A stretch of 64,000 nt of DNA, taken from Bradyrhizobium liaoningense. Its GTDB lineage: Bacteria; Pseudomonadota; Alphaproteobacteria; Rhizobiales; Xanthobacteraceae. Location of the stretch: positions 1-64,000 of the forward strand of contig NZ_JAFCJM010000032.1 in assembly GCF_018130955.1 (NCBI RefSeq), in the 5' to 3' direction. Positions 32,971 to 41,749 of this stretch are shown one piece after another. The position numbers and the translations under genes are program-made. The first letter of the stretch is position 1. Every line of letters starts with the position of its first letter. The notes beneath the pieces are model-generated. The model saw only the letters and a list, made by a program, of their open reading frames with translations. It was not told where the DNA came from and did not search any database.

Positions 32971-34716
32971 TCAGGGAAACTGCGCTTTGATCTTGCCCCA
33001 GATGTGGCTCAAGCCCCGCCCGTTCTCTTCGCCGAGCAGGCCGCTGTTGTGACAGCCAAAGCAGTTACTGTTTTGCCTGAAGGTTTCCATCGTTGAATTG
33101 GCGAGCGCCTTGGAGCCGACTTGAACGACCTCGTCGTCGTCCGGGGCTTTGCCGTTGGTCCAGAGGGCTCCGATCAGCACGTATTTGCGGCGGACATCGT
33201 CGTTGGGAAGCTGACCCAGCACGCTGTTGTTGATCGCGATGATGTCTGTGTTGGAGGTGGCGTCGGTTCCGACGCTCCCCCACGGAAACCTTCGGGTGAC
33301 ATCGACGGGCCCAATGGTCTGATTTGGTCTCGCGACGATGTTTACGCCGCTCATTCTTGCGCGGCTCGTGAGCTCGGCGTCATTGACGGGTTCGACGGCG
33401 CCCTGGGTGGAAAAGAGCCAGCTGCCCGGGCCATCGTTGTCGCGGACGACCGTTTCGCCTGTCGTCTTCATGTAGCTGTATTTCACATTGGGTGCGTTGT
33501 TGACATGCTCGAATGTCGCCCAGACCATTTCCGGATGACCCTGCACGGTGCCGACGACGTGAAAGCCGACCAATGCGAGTTCGCCCGGTTTTGACCCCGT
33601 CGGCTTCCTGACTTCTCCCGTGATTTCGTAAGTGGGGATGTCGGCCTTGATGGTGAGATAGTCCTTGCGCACGGCGGTTGGCAGAGTCTCCACGTCGACC
33701 CAGGACGATTTCAATTCCATCGCCAGCGCTGTCCGATCGCCAAAGCTGTCCTTCTTGTAGGGCGCGGGCTGCGTCTTCGCAAAGTTCTCCGTCGTCACCA
33801 GCGCCGGTGCATCGGTCGGCAATTGCTGTGGCGTCGGAATTGTGTTGTTGCCGACGCCGACCTTGAAGTAGGCAAAGACATCGTTGACCTGGATCAGGTA
33901 GAAGACGATCGCGCTGTCCTTCGTCATCAACACGTCGTTGGTGGCCTGCCCCGTTTCGCTCTGATCCAGATCGACGACTGCGCCGTCGACGGTCAGGAGG
34001 CGCTGGGCCTTGCCGATGGCGACGGTTGCGTTGGCGAGCTTGACAGTGGTTGCAGACGGTCCGACGAGGGCCGGCGCGCCGTTTGAAGCCTGCTTGACGT
34101 CGAGCGCCTTGTTGAACTGATCGAGAAGGATGGGTTTGCCGTCCGCCGTTGCCGCTATTCGGGCAACGCCAACAGGCTTGTTCGACTGGTCGACGAACGG
34201 CGATGGCGCATTGGCGGGGGCCTGGAGGGTGACCACGGGACGCTTTTGACCGCTATTGTCCGTGACCACGCTAGGCTTCGCCGGCACCAATACGATGCTC
34301 GGTCCAAAGCCCTTCTGTTCGGGACTGTCCTGTCGGATCAATGCTCGCTCGTGATTGCCGTCGAGCCCGGGTGCGCTCACAGCGAAGAACTCGCTCGAAT
34401 TGAACGTATGGCGGCCGGGTGAGAGCGGCGACGTCAGCCAGAGAAACATCTGCTCCGACCACTTGTAGAATGAACACAGGGAATTGGGGCTGAACGCGAG
34501 GCTGTCGGCCGGTCTCACCGGGCCATCCTTCTTCACCTCGTTGTCCTTGAACCAGCTCTTCAGCTCCGCCGGCGCAACCGTGCAGGTCGGCCGGACGTCG
34601 GCGGGCAGCGCGGTTTGCGCCGCGGCATGCACGCTCGACAGCGTCGCGGCCATCGCCAATGCGCCCAGCGTCGTTCTGGTGAAGCTCGTTTGTTTCGACG
34701 GTCGGTCGAGGTTCAT
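32971..34716 (-). CDS. uncharacterised exported protein with one C-terminal c-type heme motif
   Basis: A 581-residue protein with a signal peptide (residues about 1-33, ending near AAAQT). I recognise no family over its length. Near the N terminus SFYK-like text reads LCSFYKWSEQMFLWLTSP, a long central part is beta-rich and Ala/Pro-containing, and only four residues before NSG the motif CFGCH (Cys552 to His556) appears, a canonical CxxCH heme c site. It is therefore probably a periplasmic mono-heme protein; a role in electron transfer or in heme-dependent oxidation is inference. A GGGAGAA site precedes the ATG at 34716. The frame stays open further upstream, antisense to miaA, but that part is not coding. 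miaA starts 135 bases away in the other direction. Confidence 0.8.
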   Translation of the reverse strand: MNLDRPSKQTSFTRTTLGALAMAATLSSVHAAAQTALPADVRPTCTVAPAELKSWFKDNEVKKDGPVRPADSLAFSPNSLCSFYKWSEQMFLWLTSPLSPGRHTFNSSEFFAVSAPGLDGNHERALIRQDSPEQKGFGPSIVLVPAKPSVVTDNSGQKRPVVTLQAPANAPSPFVDQSNKPVGVARIAATADGKPILLDQFNKALDVKQASNGAPALVGPSATTVKLANATVAIGKAQRLLTVDGAVVDLDQSETGQATNDVLMTKDSAIVFYLIQVNDVFAYFKVGVGNNTIPTPQQLPTDAPALVTTENFAKTQPAPYKKDSFGDRTALAMELKSSWVDVETLPTAVRKDYLTIKADIPTYEITGEVRKPTGSKPGELALVGFHVVGTVQGHPEMVWATFEHVNNAPNVKYSYMKTTGETVVRDNDGPGSWLFSTQGAVEPVNDAELTSRARMSGVNIVARPNQTIGPVDVTRRFPWGSVGTDATSNTDIIAINNSVLGQLPNDDVRRKYVLIGALWTNGKAPDDDEVVQVGSKALANSTMETFRQNSNCFGCHNSGLLGEENGRGLSHIWGKIKAQFP

Positions 34717-34851
34717 GACGTTCTCCCAATCAATATCGAAAATGAACTCGAACAAGCAGAGTGCGATAAAAATAGCATCAGCAACCAGGGATTGTTGCAC
34801 GAAGCAGTACAAAGGTGCAATGCGGATGGCGTGCAACGTCATCCCGCTTCC

Positions 34852-35784
34852 ATGCGCCAAACCGTCGCGATCCTGATTGCCGGCCCGACCGCCAGCGGCA
34901 AGTCGGCGCTGGCGCTCGAGCTGGCGCAAAATATTGGCGGCGTCGTCATCAACACCGATTCGATGCAGGTCTATCGCGATCTGCGCGTCATCACCGCGCG
35001 CCCGGCGCGGGAAGACGAGGCGCTGGTGCCGCATCGGCTCTATGGCCATGTCGATGCAGGCGTGAATTTCTCGGCCGGCGCCTGGCTCACGGATGCCGCT
35101 GCGGCGCTGGCCGAGGCGCAGGCAAAGGGGCGCGTGCCGATCTTCATCGGCGGCACCGGGCTTTATTTCAAGGCACTCACCGCCGGTCTGTCGACGGTGC
35201 CGCCGATCCCCGCCGAGGTGCGCGAGGGCGTGCGTGCGCGGCTGGAACAGAACGGCGTCGAGGCGCTGCATGCGGAACTCATGCGGCGCGATCCGCGCGC
35301 TGCCGAACGGCTGAAGGTGCGCGACCGCACCCGCATTGCGCGCGCGCTCGAAGTGGTCGAGGCCACCGGCCGCTCGCTGCTCGACTGGCATCGCGAAGGC
35401 GAGCCACCGCTGCTGCCGAAGGACAGTTTTCGCGCGCTGTTCCTCGCCCCCGAACGGGACGAACTCTATGCCCGTATCGACGCGCGCTTCGACGCGATGT
35501 TGGGGGCCGGCGCGCTCAAGGAGGTCGAGCGGCTCGCGGCGCGCCATCTTGATCCGCTGCTGCCGGCGATGAAGGCGCACGGCGTGCCCGCCCTGATCCG
35601 GCACCTCGGCGGCGAGATCAGCCTGGACGAGGCGGCCGCCATCGGCCGCGCCGATACCCGCCACTACGCAAAACGCCAGTTCACCTGGTTTCGGCACCAA
35701 CTGCACGAATTCGAGTGGGTGAAGCCGGCGGAGGCGCGGGGATGGCTGGCAGCCGTCACCGGCGCGGGCCAGGGGCCCGGCTGA
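34852..35784 (+). CDS. miaA: tRNA dimethylallyltransferase
   Basis: A 310-residue enzyme that adds a dimethylallyl group to A37 of tRNAs reading UNN codons. The P-loop is GPTASGKS (residues 11-18); INTDSMQVYRDL holds the substrate Asp, GHVDAGVNFSAGAW and FIGGTGLYFKALTAGL are the next blocks, and the C-terminal TRHYAKRQFTWFRH is the tRNA-contact signature. ATG 34852 gives the standard length; longer in-frame starts run into the neighbouring region. Divergent from the cytochrome gene. Confidence 0.96.
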   Translation: MRQTVAILIAGPTASGKSALALELAQNIGGVVINTDSMQVYRDLRVITARPAREDEALVPHRLYGHVDAGVNFSAGAWLTDAAAALAEAQAKGRVPIFIGGTGLYFKALTAGLSTVPPIPAEVREGVRARLEQNGVEALHAELMRRDPRAAERLKVRDRTRIARALEVVEATGRSLLDWHREGEPPLLPKDSFRALFLAPERDELYARIDARFDAMLGAGALKEVERLAARHLDPLLPAMKAHGVPALIRHLGGEISLDEAAAIGRADTRHYAKRQFTWFRHQLHEFEWVKPAEARGWLAAVTGAGQGPG

Positions 35785-35936
35785 CGCGGTTTTGTGCCGG
35801 CGCAGCAAATTTCCTCTCGCCGAACCGCCGGAACGCCGCTACATTGCTCAAATCGCGCGGGAACGGCCGCTTTGCCTTGACATCCAGGCTTTGGTCGTTA
35901 TGTTTCGCGCAACCTTTGGGAAGCCGGGCACCTGCC

Positions 35937-36002
35937 ATGCGTAATATTATTACCAAACTCCTTATCGTCGTCGTACCCAGGCGCACCGCCGGGGATGGCT
36001 AG
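35937..36002 (+). CDS. ilv operon leader peptide
   Basis: A 21-residue reading frame, MRNIITKLLIVVVPRRTAGD followed by one Gly and a TAG stop. It contains three Ile, two Leu and three Val, with seven of the eight branched-chain codons packed into residues 4-13. It ends about 110 bases before the acetolactate synthase gene and is followed by a pair of competing stems and a terminator. This is the typical layout of an attenuator sensing charged tRNA for Ile, Leu and Val. Too short to be predicted by usual gene finders. Confidence 0.8.
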   Translation: MRNIITKLLIVVVPRRTAGDG

Positions 36003-36053
36003 CGGCCATCCAAATCCGAGCGGTGTGCATGGGGCCTCTTGGGGCCCTTTTTT
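35981..36053 (+). promoter_or_regulatory. transcription attenuator of the ilvIH operon
   Basis: GCGCACCGC (35981-35989) can pair with GCGGTGTGC (36020-36028), enclosing a smaller stem GGATGG / CCATCC (35993-35998 with 36006-36011). A terminator follows: GGGCC / GGCCC (36032-36036 with 36043-36047) and then TTTTTT. CCAT of the inner stem can alternatively pair with ATGG at 36029-36032, which would open the terminator. The first stem begins inside the leader peptide codons, as needed for ribosome-position control. Confidence 0.72.
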
Positions 36054-36110
36054 ATTTCCCGAACCACAGTCGAAAGAAGCCGCTGACAACAGCGCATCCG
36101 GAGCAAGCCA

Positions 36111-37886
36111 ATGACCGAGAAGAGCCACGATCCGAACCAGATGACCGGCGCCGCGATGATCGTCCGCGCCCTCATCGATCATGGCGTGACCGACATCTTC
36201 GGCTATCCCGGCGGCGCGGTGCTTCCGATCTACGACGAGATCTTCCAGCAGAGCGAAGTCCAGCACATCCTGGTCCGTCACGAGCAGGGTGCGGGCCACG
36301 CCGCCGAAGGCTATGCGCGATCGACTGGCAAGCCGGGCGTGGTGCTGGTGACCTCCGGCCCCGGCGCCACCAACATGGTGACGCCGCTGACGGACGCGCT
36401 GATGGATTCGATCCCGCTGGTCTGCATCACCGGCCAGGTGCCGACGCATCTGATCGGCAATGATGCGTTCCAGGAATGCGACACCGTCGGTATCACGCGT
36501 CCCTGCACCAAGCACAACTGGCTGGTGCGCGACGTCAACGATCTGGCAAAAGTGCTGCACGAGGCCTTCTATGTCGCGACCTCGGGACGTCCGGGCCCGG
36601 TGCTGGTCGACGTGCCCAAGGACGTCCAGTTCGCAACCGGGACCTACCATCCGCCGCGCAAGTCCGACGTGCACGTCTCCTACGCGCCGCGCGTGAAGGG
36701 CGATGCGACGCAGATTCGCAAGGCCGTGGCGTTGCTCGCAAACGCCAAGCGGCCGGTGATCTATTCCGGCGGCGGCGTCATCAATTCGGGCCCCGAGGCG
36801 TCAAAACTGCTGCGCGAGCTGGTCGAGGTCACGGGCTTCCCGATCACCTCCACGCTGATGGGGCTGGGCGCCTATCCGGCGTCGGGCAAGAACTGGCTCG
36901 GCATGCTCGGCATGCACGGCACCTATGAAGCGAACATGACCATGCATGACTGCGACGTCATGCTGTGCGTCGGCGCGCGCTTCGACGACCGCATCACCGG
37001 CCGTGTCGATGCGTTCTCGCCGGGCTCGAAGAAGATCCACATCGACATCGATCCGTCCTCGATCAACAAGAACATCCGTGTCGACATCCCGATCATCGGC
37101 GATTGCGGCAACATCCTCGGCGACATCCTCCAGGTGTTCAAGGCGGAAGCCAGGAAGCCCGACATCAAGCAATGGTGGCAGCAGATTGCGCAATGGCGCG
37201 CGCGCAATTCGCTGTTCTACAAGAAGAACAACGACATCATCCTGCCGCAGCACGCGATCCAGCGCCTGTTCGAGCTGACGCGCGGCAAGGACACCTACAT
37301 CACGACAGAGGTCGGCCAGCACCAGATGTGGGCGGCGCAGTTCTTCGGCTTCGAGGAGCCGCATCGCTGGATGACGTCGGGCGGGCTCGGCACCATGGGC
37401 TACGGCCTGCCGGCCGCGGTCGGCGTGCAGGTCGCCCATCCCGACAGCCTCGTCATCGACATCGCGGGCGATGCCTCGGTGCAGATGACGATCCAGGAGA
37501 TGTCGACGGCGGTTCAGTACGAGCTGCCGATCAAGATCTTCATCCTGAACAACCAGTACATGGGCATGGTGCGGCAATGGCAGCAACTGCTCCACGGCAA
37601 CCGCCTGTCGCATTCCTACTCGGAGGCGCTGCCGGACTTCGTCAAGCTCGCGGAAGCCTATGGCTGCGTCGGTATCCAGGCGCTGAAGCCGGCTGATCTC
37701 GACGGCGCGATCAAGGAGATGATCGCGGTCAAGCGTCCGGTGATCTTCGACTGCCGCGTCGCCGCGCTGGAAAACTGCTTCCCGATGATCCCCTCCGGCA
37801 AGGCGCATAACGAGATGCTGTTGCCCGAGCAGGCCAACGACGAGGCGACCGCTACCGCCTTCGCAGGCGGCAAGGCGCTGGTGTGA
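36111..37886 (+). CDS. ilvI: acetolactate synthase large (catalytic) subunit
   Basis: A 591-residue thiamine-diphosphate enzyme making acetolactate or acetohydroxybutyrate, the first common step to Val, Leu and Ile. The N-terminal domain has FGYPGGAVLPIYDE and the catalytic Glu in LVRHEQGAGHAAEGYAR, the middle FAD-binding domain includes GARFDDRITGRVD, and the C-terminal domain has the TPP/Mg motif GDASVQMTIQEMSTAVQYEL ending in NN. The full length is normal (ilvI/ilvB type). It is controlled by the leader peptide and attenuator just upstream, and followed after four bases by the dehydratase-like gene; the regulatory subunit ilvH comes third. Confidence 0.97.
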   Translation: MTEKSHDPNQMTGAAMIVRALIDHGVTDIFGYPGGAVLPIYDEIFQQSEVQHILVRHEQGAGHAAEGYARSTGKPGVVLVTSGPGATNMVTPLTDALMDSIPLVCITGQVPTHLIGNDAFQECDTVGITRPCTKHNWLVRDVNDLAKVLHEAFYVATSGRPGPVLVDVPKDVQFATGTYHPPRKSDVHVSYAPRVKGDATQIRKAVALLANAKRPVIYSGGGVINSGPEASKLLRELVEVTGFPITSTLMGLGAYPASGKNWLGMLGMHGTYEANMTMHDCDVMLCVGARFDDRITGRVDAFSPGSKKIHIDIDPSSINKNIRVDIPIIGDCGNILGDILQVFKAEARKPDIKQWWQQIAQWRARNSLFYKKNNDIILPQHAIQRLFELTRGKDTYITTEVGQHQMWAAQFFGFEEPHRWMTSGGLGTMGYGLPAAVGVQVAHPDSLVIDIAGDASVQMTIQEMSTAVQYELPIKIFILNNQYMGMVRQWQQLLHGNRLSHSYSEALPDFVKLAEAYGCVGIQALKPADLDGAIKEMIAVKRPVIFDCRVAALENCFPMIPSGKAHNEMLLPEQANDEATATAFAGGKALV

Positions 37887-37890
37887 TGCC

Positions 37891-38874
37891 ATGTTCGACC
37901 TGAGGGAGCTCGAACGCGCGCATGAGATCGTGGGGCGGGCGGTGCCGGCGACGCCGGCGCACGCCTGGCCGCTGCTTAGCCAGCGGCTTGGCGCGCACGT
38001 CGTGGTCAAGCACGAGAACCACACGCCGATCGGCGCCTTCAAGGTGCGCGGCGGGCTCGTCTATCTCGAACGGCTGAAGCGGGAGAGCCCGAACACGCCG
38101 GGTATTATCTCGGCAACGCGCGGCAATCACGGCCAGAGCCTGGCCTTTGCGGCAAGCCGCCACGGCGTGCCCGCGGTGATCTACGTGCCGCGGGGCAACT
38201 CGGTCGAGAAGAACCGCGCCATGAAGGCGTTTGGCGCCGAGCTCGTCGAGCATGGCGAGGACTTTCAGGCCGCCCGCGAGGAAGCCGAGCGCCGCGCGCA
38301 GTTTGCCGGTCTGCACATGGTGCCGTCGTTCCATCGCGACCTCGTGCTGGGGGTTTCGACCTACGCGCTGGAGTTGTTCCGGACCGCGCGCGATCTCGAT
38401 GTTCTCTACGTGCCGATCGGGCAGGGCTCCGGCATCTGCGGTTGCACCATGGCGCGCGACCTCTTGGGCCTGAAGACCGAGATCGTCGGTGTGCAGTCGA
38501 CGGAGGCGCCGTCCTATGCGCTGTCGTTTGCGGCGGGCCGCATCGTAACCACCGAGACCAGCAATACGCTCGCCGACGGCATGGCCACCCGCATCCCGGA
38601 TCCGGATGCTTTCAGCATCATTCGCAAGGGCGCGTCGCGCATCGTGCAGGTCAGCGACGACGAGGTCGCGGCCGCGATCCGGGCCTACTGGACCGATACG
38701 CACAATCTCGCCGAAGGCGCGGGCGCGGCCGCGCTCGCCGCGGCGCTTCAGGAGAAGAACAAGCTGAAGGGGAAGCGCGTCGGCCTTGTGCTCTCCGGCG
38801 GCAATATCGATTTCGATCTGTTCCGCCAATGGGTCGGGACAGACGCGCCGGCCGCCCAGCGGGCGATGGCGTGA
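37891..38874 (+). CDS. threonine/serine dehydratase-like PLP enzyme
   Basis: A 327-residue fold-type II PLP enzyme. The PLP Lys lies in TPIGAFKVRGG (about residue 51), the Asn/His phosphate region in SATRGNHGQSLAF, and the glycine loop in PIGQGSGICGC. No C-terminal ACT-like regulatory domain is present, so it resembles the catabolic or short biosynthetic threonine dehydratases that make 2-oxobutyrate. It lies between ilvI and ilvH, five bases after ilvI, which suits a supply of 2-oxobutyrate for isoleucine. A serine racemase or other hydroxyamino-acid dehydratase cannot be excluded. Confidence 0.85.
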   Translation: MFDLRELERAHEIVGRAVPATPAHAWPLLSQRLGAHVVVKHENHTPIGAFKVRGGLVYLERLKRESPNTPGIISATRGNHGQSLAFAASRHGVPAVIYVPRGNSVEKNRAMKAFGAELVEHGEDFQAAREEAERRAQFAGLHMVPSFHRDLVLGVSTYALELFRTARDLDVLYVPIGQGSGICGCTMARDLLGLKTEIVGVQSTEAPSYALSFAAGRIVTTETSNTLADGMATRIPDPDAFSIIRKGASRIVQVSDDEVAAAIRAYWTDTHNLAEGAGAAALAAALQEKNKLKGKRVGLVLSGGNIDFDLFRQWVGTDAPAAQRAMA

Positions 38875-38899
38875 CGAGAAGAGTTGAGAGGGGACGACA

Positions 38900-39442
38900 A
38901 TGAACCAGCCCGCATCCGCCTATTTCATCGAGGACCGCCACGATCCCAACGAGACGCACACGCTCTCGGTGCTTGTGCAGAACGAGCCCGGCGTGCTCGC
39001 GCGCGTCATCGGCTTGTTCTCGGGACGCGGCTACAACATCGAGAGTCTCACCGTCTCGGAGACCGAGAGCCAGAAACATCTCTCGCGCATCACCATTGTC
39101 ACCACGGGCACCCCGATGGTGATCGAGCAGATCAAGCACCAGCTCGATCGCATGATCCCGGTCTACCGCGTCGTCGACATGACGCTGACCAGGCGCTCGA
39201 TCGAGCGCGAGCTTGCGATGGTGAAGGTGCGCGGGCAGGGCGAGCATCGCGTCGAGGCCTTGCGCCTGGCGGATGCGTTCCGCGCCCGTGTCATCGACGC
39301 GACCACCGAGAGCTTTGTGTTCGAGATCACAGGCAATACGGACAAGATCAACCAGTTTATTGACCTGATGCGCCCCATCGGCCTCGTCGAGGTGTCGCGC
39401 ACCGGTGTTGCCGCGATCGGTCGCGGGCCTGAAGGGATGTGA
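38900..39442 (+). CDS. ilvH: acetolactate synthase small (regulatory) subunit
   Basis: A 180-residue subunit that confers valine feedback inhibition on the large subunit. The N-terminal ACT domain (about 17-95) reads HTLSVLVQNEPGVLARVIGLFSGRGYNIESLTVS and the C-terminal domain (about 100-175) includes VKVRGQGEHRVEALRLADAFRARVID and RTGVAAIGRG. It follows the dehydratase-like gene by 25 bases with a GAGAGGGGA ribosome site, and is followed after three bases by a methyltransferase gene. Confidence 0.97.
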   Translation: MNQPASAYFIEDRHDPNETHTLSVLVQNEPGVLARVIGLFSGRGYNIESLTVSETESQKHLSRITIVTTGTPMVIEQIKHQLDRMIPVYRVVDMTLTRRSIERELAMVKVRGQGEHRVEALRLADAFRARVIDATTESFVFEITGNTDKINQFIDLMRPIGLVEVSRTGVAAIGRGPEGM

Positions 39443-39445
39443 ACC

Positions 39446-40135
39446 ATGTTGGCGCGCGACTGGTACTATAACGAGCGAAACCGGATCGGGCTGGAGCCCG
39501 CTGTCGCCTCGATCTACGACAATTTCGACGATGCCGATCTGCGTGCACGCGCCGCGCTGAAAATGCTCGGTCTGCAACGGGGCTGGCGGATCGCCGACAT
39601 CGGCTGCGGCAACGGCGTGCTCGCGACCGAGGCCGCGCTGATGGGCGCCGAGGTCGACGCCATCGACATCTCGCCGGCGATGCTGGCGCTCGCCGAGATC
39701 TATGCGCGCGACCGCAAGGCACCGGTCCGCACCCAGTCGGCCGGCCTGCTCAGCTTTACCTATCAGCCCGAGTCCTACGACCTCATCGTCAGCGAGTTCA
39801 CGCTACATCATCTGCCTGATTTCTGGAAGGCGGTGGCGATGTCGCGCATCTATCGCGCGCTGAAGCCGGGTGCGAGCTTCTATCTGCGTGACATCGTGTT
39901 CGTCTCGATGCCTGATGCCTGCGAGCGCGACGTCGACCAATGGGCCGACTTCCAGATCAAGAACCACGATTTTTCGCGCGAGAACGTCGTCGCGCATATG
40001 CGCGACGAGTATTCCACCTTCGGCTGGGTGATGGAGCGGATGCTGACCGACGTCGGCTTCACGCTGGTCTCGGCCGATTACCACGCGCCCATGCACGGCA
40101 CCTATCTCCTGCGCAAGCCCAACCCTTCCGCGTAA
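39446..40135 (+). CDS. class I SAM-dependent methyltransferase
   Basis: A 229-residue cytoplasmic methyltransferase of the Methyltransf_11/25 type. Motif I (SAM glycine loop) is RIADIGCGNGVLATEAA (about residues 48-64), the acidic loop AIDISPAMLALAE follows, and YDLIVSEFTLHHLPDFWKAV (about 110-130) and LKPGASFYLRDIVF are the post-motifs. The substrate is unknown. It is three bases after ilvH and is probably the last gene of the ilvI operon. A link to branched-chain metabolism would be inference from position only. Confidence 0.85.
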   Translation: MLARDWYYNERNRIGLEPAVASIYDNFDDADLRARAALKMLGLQRGWRIADIGCGNGVLATEAALMGAEVDAIDISPAMLALAEIYARDRKAPVRTQSAGLLSFTYQPESYDLIVSEFTLHHLPDFWKAVAMSRIYRALKPGASFYLRDIVFVSMPDACERDVDQWADFQIKNHDFSRENVVAHMRDEYSTFGWVMERMLTDVGFTLVSADYHAPMHGTYLLRKPNPSA

Positions 40136-40185
40136 ACGGCGGCGAACAAGGCCGACAAACAGAACAACAGAGCCGAACAACAACA

Positions 40186-41061
40186 ATGAAGCCGGCCGAC
40201 ATTCTCATCGCCGTCCTGGTGGCGATCGTCTGGGGACTTGCCTTCGTGGCGAGCCGGATCGCGCTCGACGAGTTTTCGCCGGAGTTGATGACGGCGCTGC
40301 GCTTTTCCATCGCCGCCGTGCCTTGCCTGTTCATCCGCAAGCCCAAGATCGCCTGGTCGCTGCTAGCAGCGATCAGCTTCACGCTGTTCCTTGGGCAATT
40401 CCTCAGCCAGGCCTATGGCATCGCCCACGGCGTGCCGGTGGGGCTGACCTCCGTCATCGTGCAGAGCCAGGCGCTGTTCACCATCGGTTTTGCAGTGATC
40501 GCGTTCGGCGAACGGCCGACGCCGATCCAGGCGGTCGGCATCGCCATTGCCGCGGCAGGCCTTTTGATGATCTGCGGCACCGTCGGCTATGATTTCAGCG
40601 TCGCCGCCTTTGCCGTCCTGATGATCTCGCCGATCAGCTTTGCGATCGGCAATGTCCTGCTGCGTGGCGCGCGTGGCGTGCCGATGTTCGATCTGTTCGC
40701 CTGGCTGTGCCTCGTTTCGGCCGTGCCGCTTTTCGCGTTGGCGCTGGTCGCGAACGGTCCTGCACCGACCTGGCACGCGCTGACGCATATGTCGCTGACC
40801 GGGCTTCTCTGCATGCTGATGCTCGGCGGCATTTCGACCAGCATCGCCTATTGGCTGTGGGGCCGGCTGCTACGGGACTACCCGGCGGCGCAGGTGGTGC
40901 CGTTCGCGCTGCTGGTGCCGTTCGTGGGCTCGGCTGCCTCCAGCATCGTGTTCGGCGAGAAGTTCGGTCCGCTCAGGCTCGCCGGCATGCTGACCGTGAT
41001 CGCCGGCATCGCGGTGATGCTGCTGGCGAAGCGCCCGCAAGCTCTGCCGACGACCGCGTGA
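40186..41061 (+). CDS. EamA family (DMT superfamily) exporter
   Basis: A 291-residue inner-membrane protein with about 10 hydrophobic segments in two EamA repeats. The first repeat opens DILIAVLVAIVWGLAFVASRIAL and includes SALLA-type helices up to TVGYDF; the second opens AVLMISPISFAIGNVLLRGA and ends AGIAVMLLAKRP. The sequence is close to the O-acetylserine/cysteine exporter subgroup. It starts 51 bases after the methyltransferase and is followed after seven bases by a LysE-type gene, so two metabolite exporters lie between ilvH and ilvC. The substrate, perhaps an amino acid, is inferred from the family. Confidence 0.88.
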   Translation: MKPADILIAVLVAIVWGLAFVASRIALDEFSPELMTALRFSIAAVPCLFIRKPKIAWSLLAAISFTLFLGQFLSQAYGIAHGVPVGLTSVIVQSQALFTIGFAVIAFGERPTPIQAVGIAIAAAGLLMICGTVGYDFSVAAFAVLMISPISFAIGNVLLRGARGVPMFDLFAWLCLVSAVPLFALALVANGPAPTWHALTHMSLTGLLCMLMLGGISTSIAYWLWGRLLRDYPAAQVVPFALLVPFVGSAASSIVFGEKFGPLRLAGMLTVIAGIAVMLLAKRPQALPTTA

Positions 41062-41068
41062 GGCCAGC

Positions 41069-41671
41069 ATGTCCCAGTCGCTCTTCTACGCCTTCGTCGT
41101 CTTTGCCGTCGTGATGTTCTTCACGCCGGGCCCGAACAACATCATGCTGCTGTCGTCGGGGCTGACCTACGGCTTCCGCCGCACCATCCCGCACATCGCC
41201 GGTATCACCATCGGCTTTGCCTTCATGGTGGCGGCCGTCGGCCTCGGGCTCGGCACCGTCTTCCTGGCTTACCCGATCCTCCAGACCATCCTGAAATATG
41301 CGGGGGCTGCCTATCTGGTCTATCTGGCCGCCGCGATCGCTCTGTCCGGCCCGGCCAAGGCCGGCGAGGACAAGGCGAGGGGCCCGATGACCTTCTGGGG
41401 CGCGGCCATGTTCCAATGGATCAATGCCAAGGGCTGGGTGATCGTGATCGGCACCATCACGGCCTATGCGGCCATTGCCCAATTCCCCCTCAACATCGCG
41501 ATCCAGACCGTGATCAGCCTGCTCATCGGCGCTGTCTCGACTGTGGTCTGGGCCCTGTTCGGGACCGCGCTCCGGCCGGTCCTGACCTCGGAGCGGCTGG
41601 TCCGCGGCTTCAATATCCTGATGGCCGTCCTGCTGTTGGCCTCCCTCTACCCCGTTTTCATGGATGCATGA
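41069..41671 (+). CDS. LysE/RhtB family translocator
   Basis: A 200-residue membrane protein with about six hydrophobic segments. The family signature FFTPGPNNIMLLSSGLTYGFRRTIPH is at residues 15-40, and the FWGAAMFQWINAKGWVI block at about 110-126 is also typical. The family exports amino acids (lysine, threonine, homoserine, Leu and others). It is seven bases after the EamA gene and 133 bases before ilvC. Amino-acid export next to the branched-chain synthesis genes is suggestive but not proof of substrate. Confidence 0.9.
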   Translation: MSQSLFYAFVVFAVVMFFTPGPNNIMLLSSGLTYGFRRTIPHIAGITIGFAFMVAAVGLGLGTVFLAYPILQTILKYAGAAYLVYLAAAIALSGPAKAGEDKARGPMTFWGAAMFQWINAKGWVIVIGTITAYAAIAQFPLNIAIQTVISLLIGAVSTVVWALFGTALRPVLTSERLVRGFNILMAVLLLASLYPVFMDA

Positions 41672-41675
41672 TGTC

Positions 41676-41749
41676 GCGGATTTCCATGCAGAAACGGGTT
41701 TCCTTCGGGGCGGAAAATGCTCTAGACAGCCCCCGAAATCCGCAATTTT
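41676..41749 (+). promoter_or_regulatory. competing inverted repeats in the ilvC 5' region
   Basis: GCGGATTTC (41676-41684) and GAAATCCGC (41735-41743) are a perfect 9-base inverted repeat followed by AATTTTC. Inside it TTCGGGG (41704-41710) can pair with CCCCGAA (41731-41737). The two right arms share GAA, so both stems cannot form fully together. This may be the lysE terminator, or a regulatory leader of ilvC. No Ile/Leu/Val-rich leader peptide is present. Confidence 0.45.

Noticed and set aside
34717..35808. Long open minus-strand frame extending the cytochrome frame by 364 codons antisense to miaA
   Set aside because: miaA on the plus strand has all family motifs, and the cytochrome gene has a clear ribosome site and signal peptide at 34716. 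The extension is a high-GC antisense artefact.
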